The notes beneath the pieces are model-generated. The model saw only the letters and a list, made by a program, of their open reading frames with translations, ran no database searches and was not told where the DNA came from. The translations under genes and the position numbers were made by a program. From Photobacterium atrarenae (GTDB taxonomy: Bacteria > Pseudomonadota > Gammaproteobacteria > Enterobacterales > Vibrionaceae), in assembly GCF_024380015.1 (NCBI RefSeq), contig NZ_CP101508.1, positions 2,232,902 to 2,296,901 on the forward strand: DNA of 64,000 bases. The letters are read 5' to 3'. Positions 1 through 9,272 of this stretch are shown piece by piece (position 1 is the first letter of the stretch; each line of letters opens with the position of its first letter).

Positions 1-73
1 GATACGACCAACCCAATCCACCAGCAACCGCCAACACAGCCAATAAGATGACGATCAGCAATTTTTTTAGCAC
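1..73 (-). CDS. mltG: Endolytic transglycosylase MltG, N-terminus only (partial)
   Basis: Only the first 24 codons lie in the window; the gene runs off the left edge. A GTG at 71-73 opens a frame reading MLKKLLIVILLAVLAV and continuing hydrophobic, which is one membrane anchor as in MltG (YceG). MltG is the inner-membrane lytic transglycosylase thought to end nascent glycan strands. The start overlaps the pabC stop by a few bases, suggesting translational coupling. The assignment rests on the pabC-mltG order known from E. coli and Vibrio plus the hydrophobic start, because no catalytic region is visible. Confidence 0.7.
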   Translation of the reverse strand, partial: MLKKLLIVILLAVLAVAGGLGWSY

Positions 74-876
74 GCGTACAACCTCTCTTTCAGTTCGTGC
101 AACAGCGTCTGCTGCGTGAACGTGTTTCCTTCAATTTCATTCACCGGCACTAACGCCATCACGGCATTAGTAATAAAGACTTCATCGGCGCAAAGCAACT
201 CATTCAGGGGTGTTTTGACAAATTCTATACAATACGGGCTCTGCTCAAGCAACGACAGCACATGCGCCCGCATCACCCCATGCACACCACAGCTCTCCAG
301 GGCTGGGGTAAAGACAGTCTGGCCCTGCCGCCAGAACAGGTTCGAGGCGATCGTCTCAGCCACATAACCCTCGGCATCCAGCACCACCGCATCGAGCCAG
401 CCCTGCGCTTGCGCTTCCTGTTTCAGCAACACCTGCTCCAGCCGGTTGAGATGTTTCAATCCTGCCAACATCGGGCTGATCGACAACCGCTGCCGACAGA
501 CCCCCAAAGCGATGCCGTGCTGCTGCCACTGCAGATACTGCGCCGGCCAGGCGAAATCAGAGACAATCACCTGGGTGACGAGGCAACCGGCGGGACTGTA
601 GCCCCGCCCGCCCGCACCCCGGCTGATCAGCACTTTCACCCCGCCTTTGTCCGGAAAGGCTGCCGCGAGCAGATGAACCTGCTCGGCCAGGGCCTGCCAG
701 TCCGGTGCTGCGATCCGAAGCGCCGCCAGCGTATTTTGCAACCGCTGTAAATGTAACGGCCATAACCTTGGCTGGCCCTGTTCAACGAGAATGGTGGTAA
801 AGCAGCCGTCCCCATACTGCAATGCCCGATCAGCCACCGTTACCGTGTCCGTCTCTACCCCGTTGATCAGAATCAT
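67..876 (-). CDS. pabC: Aminodeoxychorismate lyase PabC
   Basis: PabC is a PLP-dependent fold-type IV enzyme that splits 4-amino-4-deoxychorismate into p-aminobenzoate and pyruvate for folate synthesis. The N-terminus MILINGVETDTVTVADRALQ and the following GDGCFTT match the family. I placed the start at the ATG at 874-876 rather than 13 codons upstream, because it has a GGAGG ribosome site just ahead and the longer start lies inside the fabF-pabC terminator hairpin. This gives 269 residues, the usual length. It is the second-last gene of the fab cluster seen here, and mltG overlaps its end. Confidence 0.93.
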   Translation of the reverse strand: MILINGVETDTVTVADRALQYGDGCFTTILVEQGQPRLWPLHLQRLQNTLAALRIAAPDWQALAEQVHLLAAAFPDKGGVKVLISRGAGGRGYSPAGCLVTQVIVSDFAWPAQYLQWQQHGIALGVCRQRLSISPMLAGLKHLNRLEQVLLKQEAQAQGWLDAVVLDAEGYVAETIASNLFWRQGQTVFTPALESCGVHGVMRAHVLSLLEQSPYCIEFVKTPLNELLCADEVFITNAVMALVPVNEIEGNTFTQQTLLHELKERLYAC

Positions 877-890
877 CCCAGCCTCCAGAT

Positions 891-922
891 AAAAAAACGG
901 CCCGGTGCATTGCACCGGGCCG
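891..922 (-). terminator. Intrinsic terminator after fabF
   Basis: A perfect 12-bp inverted repeat (898-909 with 911-922, arm CGGCCCGGTGCA) is followed on the minus strand by a run of seven T at 891-897. It sits between fabF and pabC, so it should end or attenuate fab transcription before pabC-mltG. Confidence 0.85.
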
Positions 923-943
923 TGTCATCATAACAGGTTCTCG

Positions 944-2182
944 TTAGATTTTCTTAAATAGCAACGAGCCGTTGGTGCCACCGAAACCGAAGGAGTTACA
1001 CAGGGCGTACTCCAGGTTCGCCTGACGCGCTTCACCTGGTACGTAATCCAGATCACAGCCTTCATCAGGATTCTCCAGGTTAATCGTTGGCGGAACCGCC
1101 TGATCAACCAGGGTCATGGCAGTAATAATGGCTTCTACCGAACCGGCAGCACCCAGCAGGTGGCCAGTCATTGACTTGGTTGAAGAAACCAGCACTTTAT
1201 CCGCTGCCGCACCCAGGGCACGTTTAATCCCCAGGGTTTCCGCCACGTCGCCAGCTGGCGTCGAGGTACCGTGCGCATTCACGTAGCCAATTTGATCAGC
1301 ATTGATCCCCGCATCGCGGATCGCCGCTTCCATGGCCAGCGCGCCGCCTGAGCCGTCTTCACTTGGAGACGTCATGTGGTACGCATCGCCGCTCATGCCA
1401 AAGCCAACCAGCTCAGCATAGATTTTCGCGCCACGTGCCTTGGCATGCTCGTACTCTTCCAGCATCATCATGCCGGCACCGTCGCCCAGCACGAAACCGT
1501 CGCGATCTTTATCCCATGGGCGAGACGCCGCTTGTGGATCTTCATTACGCGTCGACAGCGCTTTCGCCGCCGCAAAACCACCCATGCCCAGCGGGGTTGA
1601 TGCTTTTTCTGCACCACCAGCCAGCATGGCATCTGCATCACCATACGCAATCATACGTGCAGCATGGCCAATGTTATGAAGGCCAGTTGTACATGCCGTA
1701 GAGATGGCGATGTTCGGACCGCGCAGACCGTACATGATAGACATGTGGCCGGCGATCATGTTGACAATTGTTGATGGAACAAAGAACGGGCTGATTTTGC
1801 GCGGTCCTTTCTCCAACAGGGCTTGATGGTTGGTTTCAATCAGACCCAGACCACCAATACCAGAGCCGATCGCTACACCGATACGTGGAGCGTTTTCTTC
1901 AGTTACTTCAATACCAGAGTCTTTTAACGCCTGTACGCCTGCTGCGATACCGTATTGAATAAACAAGTCCATTTTGCGAGCATCTTTTTTGGACATGTAC
2001 TCTTCACAATTAAAGTCTTTGACCAAACCAGCAAAACGGGTTGCAAATGCGCTCGCATCAAAATGCTCAATGTTGCTAATACCACTAGTGCCGGCCAGAA
2101 GGGCTTTCCATGAAGATTCAACAGAATTACCAACCGGTGATAGCATACCCATGCCAGTAACAACTACGCGACGCTTAGACAC
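944..2182 (-). CDS. fabF: Beta-ketoacyl-ACP synthase II FabF
   Basis: FabF condenses malonyl-ACP with acyl-ACP during fatty-acid elongation in the cytosol and underlies temperature control of cis-vaccenate. The 412 residues match the usual length of about 413. The nucleophile is C164 in [10 protein letters not shown], and the two active-site histidines lie in [12 protein letters not shown] and [12 protein letters not shown], as in all thiolase-fold KAS enzymes. The start is GTG at 2180-2182 with a GGAGA ribosome site about 8 nt ahead. It lies downstream of acpP, separated from it by a hairpin at 2232-2254. Confidence 0.97.
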   Translation of the reverse strand: MSKRRVVVTGMGMLSPVGNSVESSWKALLAGTSGISNIEHFDASAFATRFAGLVKDFNCEEYMSKKDARKMDLFIQYGIAAGVQALKDSGIEVTEENAPRIGVAIGSGIGGLGLIETNHQALLEKGPRKISPFFVPSTIVNMIAGHMSIMYGLRGPNIAISTACTTGLHNIGHAARMIAYGDADAMLAGGAEKASTPLGMGGFAAAKALSTRNEDPQAASRPWDKDRDGFVLGDGAGMMMLEEYEHAKARGAKIYAELVGFGMSGDAYHMTSPSEDGSGGALAMEAAIRDAGINADQIGYVNAHGTSTPAGDVAETLGIKRALGAAADKVLVSSTKSMTGHLLGAAGSVEAIITAMTLVDQAVPPTINLENPDEGCDLDYVPGEARQANLEYALCNSFGFGGTNGSLLFKKI

Positions 2183-2231
2183 GATTTATTTCTCCGGGAA
2201 TTGAGGATAAAACAGGGTTTCGAAATTAAAT

Positions 2232-2254
2232 CAGGCGGTCATGGTGACCGCCTG
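2232..2254 (-). terminator. Hairpin between acpP and fabF, possible attenuator
   Basis: A perfect 10-bp stem (2232-2241 with 2245-2254) with a 3-nt loop lies between the acpP stop and fabF. On the minus strand it is followed by only a weak T-rich stretch (ATTTAATTTC). It could act as a partial terminator or as a 3' stabiliser that keeps acpP mRNA above fabF mRNA; this role is inferred. Confidence 0.5.
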
Positions 2255-2269
2255 GAGGGAGTTCTTTAA

Positions 2270-2506
2270 TTACTCAGATGCGCCAACAACGTAGTCGATT
2301 GCCGCTTGAACTGTCGTAATTTTTTCAGCTTCTTCGTCAGGAATCTCAGTATCGAATTCTTCTTCCAGAGCCATTACCAGTTCAACTGTATCCAGAGAGT
2401 CAGCACCCAGATCGTCAACGAAAGAGGCTTCGTTCTTCACTTCTGCTTCGTCTACGCCTAGTTGCTCAACGATGATTTTTTTTACGCGTTCTTCGATGTT
2501 GCTCAT
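2270..2506 (-). CDS. acpP: Acyl carrier protein AcpP
   Basis: This 78-residue acidic protein carries the growing acyl chain on a 4'-phosphopantetheine attached to S37 in the motif [10 protein letters not shown]. The sequence is near-identical in character to E. coli ACP (start [18 protein letters not shown]), with ATG at 2504-2506. It sits between fabG and fabF, the canonical order. Its own promoter probably lies just upstream (about 2552-2579), and hairpins flank it downstream, consistent with the high level ACP needs relative to its neighbours. Confidence 0.98.
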   Translation of the reverse strand: MSNIEERVKKIIVEQLGVDEAEVKNEASFVDDLGADSLDTVELVMALEEEFDTEIPDEEAEKITTVQAAIDYVVGASE

Positions 2507-2551
2507 TAATCTATTTCCTTAAAACAAGAATTCGCTAATGCGATTTGCTGT

Positions 2552-2579
2552 AGTTTATTCATTACGGCCAAAGTTGCAA
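2552..2579 (-). promoter_or_regulatory. Candidate sigma-70 promoter for acpP
   Basis: On the minus strand TTGCAA (2574-2579) is followed after 16 nt by TAAACT (2552-2557), about 46 nt upstream of the acpP start codon. The match to the consensus is moderate; no other signal was checked. Confidence 0.4.
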
Positions 2580-2663
2580 TACTCAACACGCTGGTCAAAC
2601 CACGAATTTCTGTGAAAACAGGACGAGTTTGACCTGCATCATCAAGTTATGCAACTTTTTTGT

Positions 2664-3398
2664 TTAAATCATGTACATGCCGCCGTTAACGTGCAGTGTC
2701 TCACCGGTTACATAACCCGCATCGTCAGACGCCAGGAAGGCAACTGCTGCTGCAATTTCACGCGGATCACCCAGGCGACCGGCTGGAACATTGGCAAGTG
2801 TAGCAGCACGCTGGTCATCATTCAGCGCTTTGGTCATATCAGTTTCAATAAAACCAGGTGCAACCGCATTAACTGTGATCCCGCGCGCAGCAACTTCGCG
2901 TGCCATCGACTTGGTAAAGCCAACCAGGCCGGCTTTTGCGGCTGCATAGTTGGTCTGACCGGCGTTGCCCATAATTCCCACGACAGAGCCGATGCTGATG
3001 ATACGGCCACTACGCTTTTTCATCATTGGACGCAGCACAGCTTTCGACAGGCGGAAGACAGAAGTCAGGTTGGTGTCCAGAATGTCCTGCCACTCGTCAT
3101 CTTTCATCCGCATCAGCAGGTTATCGCGAGTGATCCCGGCATTGTTTACCAAAATATCGATATCGCCAAACTGCTCTTTGATCGCTTTCAGGAGCGTTTC
3201 GATCGATTCAGGAGACGTGACGTTCAGTGCCATCCCTTGACCGTTGTCGCCGAGGTAGGCGCTAATGGCTTCTGCGCCACTGTCAGAGGTTGCAGTGCCG
3301 ATCACGGTTGCGCCGCGCTCAACCAGAGTTTCTGCGATCGCACGACCGATACCACGGCTTGCACCGGTAACCAGCGCAATTTTACCTTCAAGGCTCAT
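2664..3398 (-). CDS. fabG: 3-oxoacyl-ACP reductase FabG
   Basis: FabG is an NADPH-dependent short-chain dehydrogenase that reduces beta-ketoacyl-ACP in each elongation round. The 244 residues equal the family length. The nucleotide-binding motif TGASRGIG is at residues 11-18, NNAG at 85-88, and the catalytic triad is S138, Y151 and K155 (YAAAK). The gene follows fabD after a 99-nt structured gap and precedes acpP after about 157 nt, which holds a candidate acpP promoter. Confidence 0.97.
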   Translation of the reverse strand: MSLEGKIALVTGASRGIGRAIAETLVERGATVIGTATSDSGAEAISAYLGDNGQGMALNVTSPESIETLLKAIKEQFGDIDILVNNAGITRDNLLMRMKDDEWQDILDTNLTSVFRLSKAVLRPMMKKRSGRIISIGSVVGIMGNAGQTNYAAAKAGLVGFTKSMAREVAARGITVNAVAPGFIETDMTKALNDDQRAATLANVPAGRLGDPREIAAAVAFLASDDAGYVTGETLHVNGGMYMI

Positions 3399-3424
3399 TG
3401 TTATTCCTCTTTTATAGGGAGTCT

Positions 3425-3493
3425 GATGTCTGCCGCTTGCTCACTGTCACAACACAGTCGCTCAGCCTGAAACGCAGACCGAAGGCAGACATC
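3425..3493 (-). other. Structured intergenic spacer between fabD and fabG
   Basis: The 99-nt spacer contains a perfect 10-bp inverted repeat (GATGTCTGCC at 3425-3434 with its complement at 3484-3493). Inside the 49-nt loop is a further short hairpin (ACTGT/ACAGT near 3444-3458). It is not followed by a T run, so it does not look like a simple terminator. It may be an mRNA processing or protein-binding structure. Confidence 0.45.
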
Positions 3494-3497
3494 CATC

Positions 3498-4421
3498 TTA
3501 CTTGGCGGCGTCCAGGCTGGCTGGATCGTTCACTGCCGCACCGCCAAGTGCGCGATTAATTCGTTTTGTCAGACCAGTCAGTACTTTACCTGGCCCCATT
3601 TCCAGCAAGGTCTCGATGCCTTCGGCAGCCATGCGCTCAACAGACTCCGTCCAGCGGACCGGACCGTACAGTTGTTTCACCAGCGCTTGCTTGATCGCCG
3701 CCGGATCCGTTTCAACCGCCACATCAGCATTGTTGATCACCGGGATTGCCGGCGTATTGAATGCTACGGCTTCCAGCGCGACAGCCAGTTTTTCGGCTGC
3801 AGGTTTCATCAGTGCACAGTGGGAAGGCACTGAAACCGGCAGCGGCATCGCACGTTTTGCACCCGCTTCTTTACACAGGACGTTAGCACGCTCAACCGCT
3901 TCTTTATTTCCCGCAATCACCACCTGGCCCGGGGAATTAAAGTTCACCGGAGAACAAACCTGGCCTTGGGCCGCTTCTTCACAGGCTTTGGCAATGGCAT
4001 CGTTGTCCAGACCAATAATGGCTGACATCGCGCCCACACCTGCAGGCACCGCTTCTTGCATCAACTGCCCACGCAGCTCAACCAGTTTCACCGCGTCTTT
4101 GAAATCCATCACACCGGCGCAGACCAGTGCCGAGTACTCACCCAGGCTATGGCCCGCCAGCACGGTTGGCTGCTCGCCACCCTGCTGTTGCCATACGCGC
4201 CAGATAGCCACGGAAGCTGTCAGCAATGCCGGCTGGGTGCGGTGCGTTTCGTTCAGTGCTTCCGCCGGTCCGTTCTGAACCAGCGCCCACAGATCATAAC
4301 CCAACACTTCAGACGCTTCGGCAAACGTCTCTTGCACAACATCATACTGTGCAGCCAGCTCAGCCAGCATACCAACGGCTTGCGAGCCCTGGCCCGGGAA
4401 AACAATCGCGAACTTAGACAT
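3498..4421 (-). CDS. fabD: Malonyl-CoA:ACP transacylase FabD
   Basis: FabD moves malonyl from CoA to ACP, supplying the extender unit for FabH and FabF. The 307 residues match the family. The nucleophile elbow GHSLGE places S92 as the acylated serine, and H201 in VPSHCALM is its partner; the substrate-binding arginine is R117 in ELRGQLMQ. It lies between fabH and fabG, flanked on each side by unusually long and structured spacers (143 and 76-99 nt) for this operon. Confidence 0.97.
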   Translation of the reverse strand: MSKFAIVFPGQGSQAVGMLAELAAQYDVVQETFAEASEVLGYDLWALVQNGPAEALNETHRTQPALLTASVAIWRVWQQQGGEQPTVLAGHSLGEYSALVCAGVMDFKDAVKLVELRGQLMQEAVPAGVGAMSAIIGLDNDAIAKACEEAAQGQVCSPVNFNSPGQVVIAGNKEAVERANVLCKEAGAKRAMPLPVSVPSHCALMKPAAEKLAVALEAVAFNTPAIPVINNADVAVETDPAAIKQALVKQLYGPVRWTESVERMAAEGIETLLEMGPGKVLTGLTKRINRALGGAAVNDPASLDAAK

Positions 4422-4469
4422 TCGAGAATCCTTATTCTTACGTACTGATTTTTCAGTATATTGACAAGA

Positions 4470-4522
4470 GATGTGTTACACGAAAACAGCAATCCAATCC
4501 GGATTGCCGATTACGACACATC
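4470..4522 (-). other. Nested hairpins between fabH and fabD
   Basis: The 143-nt fabH-fabD spacer holds an outer 7-bp inverted repeat (GATGTGT 4470-4476 with ACACATC 4516-4522). It encloses an inner 7-bp repeat (GCAATCC 4489-4495 with GGATTGC 4501-4507). The inner stem is followed on the minus strand by TGTTTTCG, a weak terminator-like tail. The function is unknown. Confidence 0.4.
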
Positions 4523-4564
4523 CCTTCCTAAACTTTATCGAATCCAGTCAGGCACACTGCCGGA

Positions 4565-5521
4565 TCAGAATTTCACCAGCGCCGAGCCCCAGGTAAAGCC
4601 GCCGCCAAACGCTTCCAGCAGCAGAGTCTGGCCACGTTGAATCCGGCCGTCGCGAACCGCTTCATCCAGCGCCGTCGGGACCGTTGCCGCCGAGGTATTG
4701 CCGTGGCGATCCAGCGTCACCACCACCTGATCCATCGACATCGACAGCTTCTTCGCTGTCGCCGAGATAATTCGCAGGTTGGCCTGGTGCGGTACCAGCC
4801 AATCCAGCTCGGATTTATCCATATTATTCGCAGCCAGCGTGTCTTTGACCAGGTTAGACAGCTGAGTCACCGCCACTTTGAACACTTCGTTACCGGCCAT
4901 ATACAGCCATTTGTCGTCGCTGAAGGTCTGGCCGTGCTCTGGCACCGCCAGGCTCAACAGGCCACCAAAATGACCATCGGCATGCAGGTGGGTCGAGATG
5001 ATCCCCTGCTCTTCGCTGGCACCAACCACAACAGCACCGGCACCGTCACCAAACAGGATAATGGTTGAGCGATCATCGGGATCACACTTGTGAGACAGCG
5101 CATCTGAGCCGATCACCAGAACATTCTTGGCCATGCCGGTTTTAATATGCTGATCAGCAATACTCAGGGCGTAAATAAAGCCGGAACATGCTGCGGCGAT
5201 ATCAAACGCCGGGCAACCTTTGATGTCCAGCATGCCCTGCACCTGGCAGGCCGCAGACGGAAACGCATGGCTGGCACTGGTGGTTGCCACAATGATCAGG
5301 TCGATGTCTTCTTTATCAATGCCCGCCATATCGATGGCGTTTAAAGAAGCCTGATAACCCATGACCGCGACAGTTTCGTCAACAGCGGCGATACGGCGCT
5401 CGCGAATACCCGTCCGCGCGACAATCCATTCGTCGGATGTATCAACCATCTGTTCTAAGTCGGCATTAGAACGTACTTGAGCTGGCAGGTAGCTGCCGGT
5501 ACCTAAAATTTTGCTATACAT
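4565..5521 (-). CDS. fabH: Beta-ketoacyl-ACP synthase III FabH
   Basis: FabH starts fatty-acid synthesis by condensing acetyl-CoA with malonyl-ACP. The 318 residues match the E. coli length. The catalytic cysteine is C112 in [11 protein letters not shown], and the histidine and asparagine are visible in VPHQANLRI and DRHGNTSAA. The start codon lies only 5 nt after the plsX stop, so the two are surely co-transcribed and probably translationally linked, as in most Gammaproteobacteria. Confidence 0.97.
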   Translation of the reverse strand: MYSKILGTGSYLPAQVRSNADLEQMVDTSDEWIVARTGIRERRIAAVDETVAVMGYQASLNAIDMAGIDKEDIDLIIVATTSASHAFPSAACQVQGMLDIKGCPAFDIAAACSGFIYALSIADQHIKTGMAKNVLVIGSDALSHKCDPDDRSTIILFGDGAGAVVVGASEEQGIISTHLHADGHFGGLLSLAVPEHGQTFSDDKWLYMAGNEVFKVAVTQLSNLVKDTLAANNMDKSELDWLVPHQANLRIISATAKKLSMSMDQVVVTLDRHGNTSAATVPTALDEAVRDGRIQRGQTLLLEAFGGGFTWGSALVKF

Positions 5522-5526
5522 GAAGA

Positions 5527-6552
5527 CTAATAATGCCTCTCGAGTAAGACTGCTTCCAAACGGTCACTGATTTTTGTCGGTATTTGCCGTTTGACCTCGT
5601 GTACCGCTTCGCCAATCGCATTTGAAAAAGCGGCAATATCAGCACTTCCATGGCTTTTGACCACAATACCGCGCAATCCTAACAGACTTGCGCCATTGTA
5701 CTGGTCGGGGTTCAATCGTTTGAGGCTGATGAATAGGTCATTAAACAACCATTTAGCCACCAAACGCTTTATCGGGTTCCGGGTGATTGCATTTTTGATG
5801 CTATCAATAAACAGGTTGGCGACCCCTTCGCTGGTTTTCAGGCTGACGTTGCCGACAAAACCATCGCACACAATGACATCTGCACGACCAGAATAAAGCT
5901 CGTTACCTTCAAGATAGCCGATGTAATCAATCTCGGGGGACTCGCATAGCAGCTCCGCGCAGCGCTTGACCAGATCGTTGCCTTTGATCTCTTCCTCGCC
6001 GATATTGAGCAGAGCCACTCTAGGCTTATCCGCGAGGTCCTGCTCGGCCAAAACCGCTCCCATCACCGCGAACTGAAACAGGGTATCGGCGTCACAGGAT
6101 ACATTGGCGCCAAGATCCAGCAGCCAGGTTTTATGGTCGGTATTGGTCGGGATCGCAGCAACCAGGGCTGGTCGGTCAACACCCGGCAGCAGCTTGAGGG
6201 TAAAGCGCGATAACGCCATCAGGGCACCGGTGTTGCCCGCACTGACACAGGCATCGGCCTGCCCGGCGGCAACCGCTTCCAGGGCCATGCGCATCGACGA
6301 TCCCTGGCTTCGGCGTAATGCCTGAGACGGCCGGGTATCATTGGCAATCACATGGTCACAATGAACAATGCGAAGACGGGGATGCTTGAGCTGATTGAGA
6401 AGGGATAGCTGCTCAGTGATCGCTTGCTGATCACCAAATAAAATCACGTTGAGCGATGGGTATTGCAACAGTGCCTGCACGGAGGCAGGCACTGTTACTT
6501 GAGGACCGAAATCCCCGCCCATTGCATCAAGTGCAACGGTTAGACCACTCAA
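5527..6552 (-). CDS. plsX: Phosphate acyltransferase PlsX
   Basis: PlsX makes acyl-phosphate from acyl-ACP, the acyl donor for PlsY in phospholipid synthesis. It is a peripheral inner-membrane enzyme. The 341 residues carry the family start [12 protein letters not shown], the SAGNTGALM loop and the CDGFVGNV motif. The start codon is TTG at 6550-6552; an AAGG ribosome site overlaps the rpmF stop just upstream, and I recall that E. coli plsX also starts with TTG. It lies 9 nt after rpmF. Confidence 0.95.
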   Translation of the reverse strand: MSGLTVALDAMGGDFGPQVTVPASVQALLQYPSLNVILFGDQQAITEQLSLLNQLKHPRLRIVHCDHVIANDTRPSQALRRSQGSSMRMALEAVAAGQADACVSAGNTGALMALSRFTLKLLPGVDRPALVAAIPTNTDHKTWLLDLGANVSCDADTLFQFAVMGAVLAEQDLADKPRVALLNIGEEEIKGNDLVKRCAELLCESPEIDYIGYLEGNELYSGRADVIVCDGFVGNVSLKTSEGVANLFIDSIKNAITRNPIKRLVAKWLFNDLFISLKRLNPDQYNGASLLGLRGIVVKSHGSADIAAFSNAIGEAVHEVKRQIPTKISDRLEAVLLERHY

Positions 6553-6561
6553 GGCTCAACC

Positions 6562-6732
6562 TTATTTGTTGATAACCTTGCGGCCACGGTAGAAACCGTC
6601 AGCTGTCACGTGGTGACGCAGGTGAGTTTCACCACTTGCAGAATCTACAGATACAGCTGCAGTTGTCAGTGCATCGTGAGAACGACGCATACCACGTGCT
6701 GCACGTGATTTTTTGCTCTTTTGTACGGCCAT
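6562..6732 (-). CDS. rpmF: 50S ribosomal protein L32
   Basis: This 56-residue basic protein begins [20 protein letters not shown] and ends [11 protein letters not shown]. That is the L32 sequence of Gammaproteobacteria lacking the four-cysteine zinc site (C- form). It is a component of the large ribosomal subunit. The ATG is at 6730-6732, 19 nt downstream of yceD, and the gene leads directly into plsX. The yceD-rpmF-plsX arrangement links ribosome production with lipid synthesis. Confidence 0.97.
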   Translation of the reverse strand: MAVQKSKKSRAARGMRRSHDALTTAAVSVDSASGETHLRHHVTADGFYRGRKVINK

Positions 6733-6751
6733 TAACCCTACTCCTGTTAAA

Positions 6752-7267
6752 TTACTTACTTAAATTTTTCAATACTGCAAACGGATTCGGACGCTCATCA
6801 GCAACGGGGATTTCACCAAAAGTCATGTTTCCGCTGGCCTTGCAGTCAGCTTCATCATGCATAGCGACTTGTGGTAATTCCAAAATCAACTCATCTTCAA
6901 CAATTTGAATCAGGTTAATCTCACCATTTTCGTCGACGTCAGCCGGCTCATAAGCTTCCGGAAACTCATCAACTTCCTCAGGCTTGAGGAGCGGACTATA
7001 ACAGAATTCAACACTGTATTCGTGATTGAACCCTTCCTGGCATCGCTGACAGGTCAGCATCACTTCGACATCTGCACGGCCGCGCATAAATGCCAAATGA
7101 CGTTGGTCAAAGTCAAATGATAAGGTGACGTTTGCATCACGTATTACGCTCTGGGTAGACTCAGCCAGACGCTCAAGCGACTCGGCTTTGATGATGCCAT
7201 CATAGTCGAGTTTTTTCTGAGCAGCGCGGACCGGGTCAACCGTTAGCGGCAATTTTACCTTTTGCAT
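6752..7267 (-). CDS. yceD: DUF177 protein YceD (23S rRNA accumulation protein)
   Basis: YceD is a small cytosolic protein of the DUF177 family, linked in bacteria and plants to accumulation of 23S rRNA; its mechanism is not settled. The 171 residues begin [22 protein letters not shown], the same start as E. coli. They contain the conserved CQRCQEGF pair of cysteines and end with the NPFAVLKNL motif. It is the first gene of the fab operon. A consensus-like promoter sits so close that the mRNA may begin within a few bases of the ATG. Confidence 0.93.
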   Translation of the reverse strand: MQKVKLPLTVDPVRAAQKKLDYDGIIKAESLERLAESTQSVIRDANVTLSFDFDQRHLAFMRGRADVEVMLTCQRCQEGFNHEYSVEFCYSPLLKPEEVDEFPEAYEPADVDENGEINLIQIVEDELILELPQVAMHDEADCKASGNMTFGEIPVADERPNPFAVLKNLSK

Positions 7268-7276
7268 AGGGCGCGA

Positions 7277-7305
7277 ATATTAGCCTTCTAATCAGTTTGA
7301 GTCAA
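7277..7305 (-). promoter_or_regulatory. Strong sigma-70 promoter for yceD-rpmF-plsX-fab
   Basis: On the minus strand TTGACT (7300-7305) is followed after exactly 17 nt by TAATAT (7277-7282). Only nine bases separate the -10 box from the yceD ATG at 7265-7267. The predicted transcript would therefore be leaderless or nearly so. Confidence 0.7.
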
Positions 7306-7620
7306 AGGAAATGTGCGCGAATTAACAGCTTTTGGCCAATTCGCCAGCTCCCGGCCTGATAGCACTCCCTGCACCGGGTCACTTCCCCCCTGTCGGTTGC
7401 TATCTGCTTGAGTCGTAACAGGTTGGCTCACGACACCCAAACGAGCAAATAACAACCAAATTCAGATGAATTCCTCACCATTCCGGGTGCCGTCAGTCAC
7501 CTTTTTAGTATGGTGCCAATTTACCGGTCTCACCGCTTTTGCGCGGCCATAGCCTGGCACCTGATTGCACGCTAGACTAGCGGGCATTGTTGTTCATTTT
7601 GACCAGACGAGTCTAACCCT

Positions 7621-8202
7621 ATGACCCAACCTATACTGCTGGCCTCCACTTCACCATTTCGCAAATCCCTGCTGGAAAAGCTGCACTACCCGTTTGAGAC
7701 CGCCAGCCCGGATATTGATGAAAGCGCCCTCCCCGGTGAAACTGCCGAGCAACTGGTGAAGCGCCTGGCGCAGGCCAAAGCCGAAGCCTGTGCCGGCCAG
7801 TATGGCGAGCACCTGATCATCGGCTCCGATCAGGTCTGCGTGATTGCAGGCCAGATCCTCGGCAAACCGCATACCTTGGAGAATGCCGTTCACCAACTTC
7901 AGGCCGCCAGTGGCCAGACCGTCACCTTCTATACCGGCCTGTGTCTACACAATGCCAAAACCGGCAACAGCCAAGTTGTATGCGAGCCGTTCCATGTTCA
8001 CTTCCGTCAACTCACGGAAACGGAGATCCGCAACTACGTGGCGTTGGAACAACCGCTCAACTGTGCCGGCAGCTTTAAAAGTGAAGGACTCGGCATTGCG
8101 CTGTTTGATCGCCTCGAAGGGCGCGATCCCAACACCCTGGTCGGCCTGCCGCTGATTGCCCTGCGCGAGATGCTGTCACGCGAAGGCATTGCTATTCTCT
8201 AA
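7621..8202 (+). CDS. yceF: 7-methyl-GTP pyrophosphatase, Maf family (YceF)
   Basis: YceF is a Maf-family nucleotide pyrophosphatase; the YceF branch prefers m7GTP and may clear modified nucleotides. The 193 residues show the signature [14 protein letters not shown] near residue 8, the catalytic region GSDQVCV near residue 68, and the conserved tail [23 protein letters not shown], which fits YceF more than YhdE. It is transcribed divergently from yceD across a 353-nt gap and converges on rluC, with a shared terminator hairpin downstream. Confidence 0.92.
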   Translation: MTQPILLASTSPFRKSLLEKLHYPFETASPDIDESALPGETAEQLVKRLAQAKAEACAGQYGEHLIIGSDQVCVIAGQILGKPHTLENAVHQLQAASGQTVTFYTGLCLHNAKTGNSQVVCEPFHVHFRQLTETEIRNYVALEQPLNCAGSFKSEGLGIALFDRLEGRDPNTLVGLPLIALREMLSREGIAIL

Positions 8203-8236
8203 AGCTGCCGTATCACGAAGGGACAGAACCATCGAA

Positions 8237-8264
8237 AAAGGCGAACCCACTCAGGTTCGCCTTT
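8237..8264. terminator. Bidirectional terminator between yceF and rluC
   Basis: An 11-bp inverted repeat (AAAGGCGAACC at 8237-8247 with its complement at 8254-8264) lies between convergent genes. The T run is better on the minus side (CCTTTTTCG), so it mainly serves rluC. Confidence 0.75.
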
Positions 8265-8288
8265 CATCCAATCGGCTGTCCGGTTCAG

Positions 8289-9272
8289 TTATGATGCTTG
8301 TCGGACCGACTTCTTGCGCAGTTGCTCAATCGCCCGAACCAGCATCGGCTCCATCGGCGCATTCACTTCCATCACTTCCTCTGTTTTCGGGTGACGGAAC
8401 TTAATATTGGCCGCATGAAGGAACAATCGATTGAGACCCGTTTTTTTCGTATACGCGTCAAAACGCGGATCGCCATAGCGATCATCCCAGGCGATCGGAT
8501 GGCCGGTATACTGGCAATGGACCCGGATCTGGTGTGTCCGTCCGGTTACCGGGCTGGCCTGGACCAGCGTTGCCTGCTCCAGACGCTCAATCACCTTGAA
8601 GCGGGTATCCGAAGCTTTCCCGTTCGGGTTGACCCGGACAATACTGTTCACTTCGTTCTTGAGCAGCGGCGCCGTCACCTTCTTACAGCTGGCCTTCCAC
8701 TCCCCCATGACTAAAGCGAAATAGTACTTCTCCACCGTCTTGCTGCGGAACTGAGCCTGCAAATGGCGCAGTGCCGAGCGCTTTTTCGCCACCAGCAAAA
8801 TGCCGGACGTATCGCGGTCAATGCGGTGCACCAGCTCCAGGAAACGCGCATCGGGGCGCAAAGCCCGCAGGGCTTCAATCGCACCGAACTTCAGCCCGCT
8901 GCCGCCATGCACTGCCGTGCCCGAAGGCTTGTTGAGGATCAGCATCTGATCATCTTCATAGATAATGCAGTCTTCCAGCTCAGCCACCTTGTTGAGATTG
9001 GTGCTGACCGGCGCCTGTGCATCACGCTCCGGCAACTTCACCGGCGGCACCCGAACGACATCACCATCGTTCAGTTTGTACTCAGGTTTTATTCGTTTTT
9101 TATTTACTCGTACTTCACCTTTGCGCAAAATGCGGTAAATCATACTTTTTGGTACATTTTTCAGCCGGGTCCGGAGAAAATTATCGATCCGTTGGCCTGC
9201 AAAGTCATCAGTGATCTCGATGAATTGCACTTTTGGTTTATCATCTTTCATAGGTTTCATTCTAACATGCAT
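8289..9272 (-). CDS. rluC: 23S rRNA pseudouridine synthase RluC
   Basis: RluC makes pseudouridines at positions 955, 2504 and 2580 of 23S rRNA (E. coli numbering). An N-terminal S4 domain (GQRIDNFLRTRLKNVPKSMIYRILRKGEVRVNKKRIKPEYKL) is followed by the synthase domain with the catalytic aspartate in HRIDRDTSGILLVAKK. Three in-frame ATGs (9272, 9260, 9251) precede the conserved part and none has a strong ribosome site, so the start is uncertain by up to 7 codons. It is divergent from rne, as in E. coli, across a gap of about 416 nt. Confidence 0.95.
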   Translation of the reverse strand: MHVRMKPMKDDKPKVQFIEITDDFAGQRIDNFLRTRLKNVPKSMIYRILRKGEVRVNKKRIKPEYKLNDGDVVRVPPVKLPERDAQAPVSTNLNKVAELEDCIIYEDDQMLILNKPSGTAVHGGSGLKFGAIEALRALRPDARFLELVHRIDRDTSGILLVAKKRSALRHLQAQFRSKTVEKYYFALVMGEWKASCKKVTAPLLKNEVNSIVRVNPNGKASDTRFKVIERLEQATLVQASPVTGRTHQIRVHCQYTGHPIAWDDRYGDPRFDAYTKKTGLNRLFLHAANIKFRHPKTEEVMEVNAPMEPMLVRAIEQLRKKSVRQAS

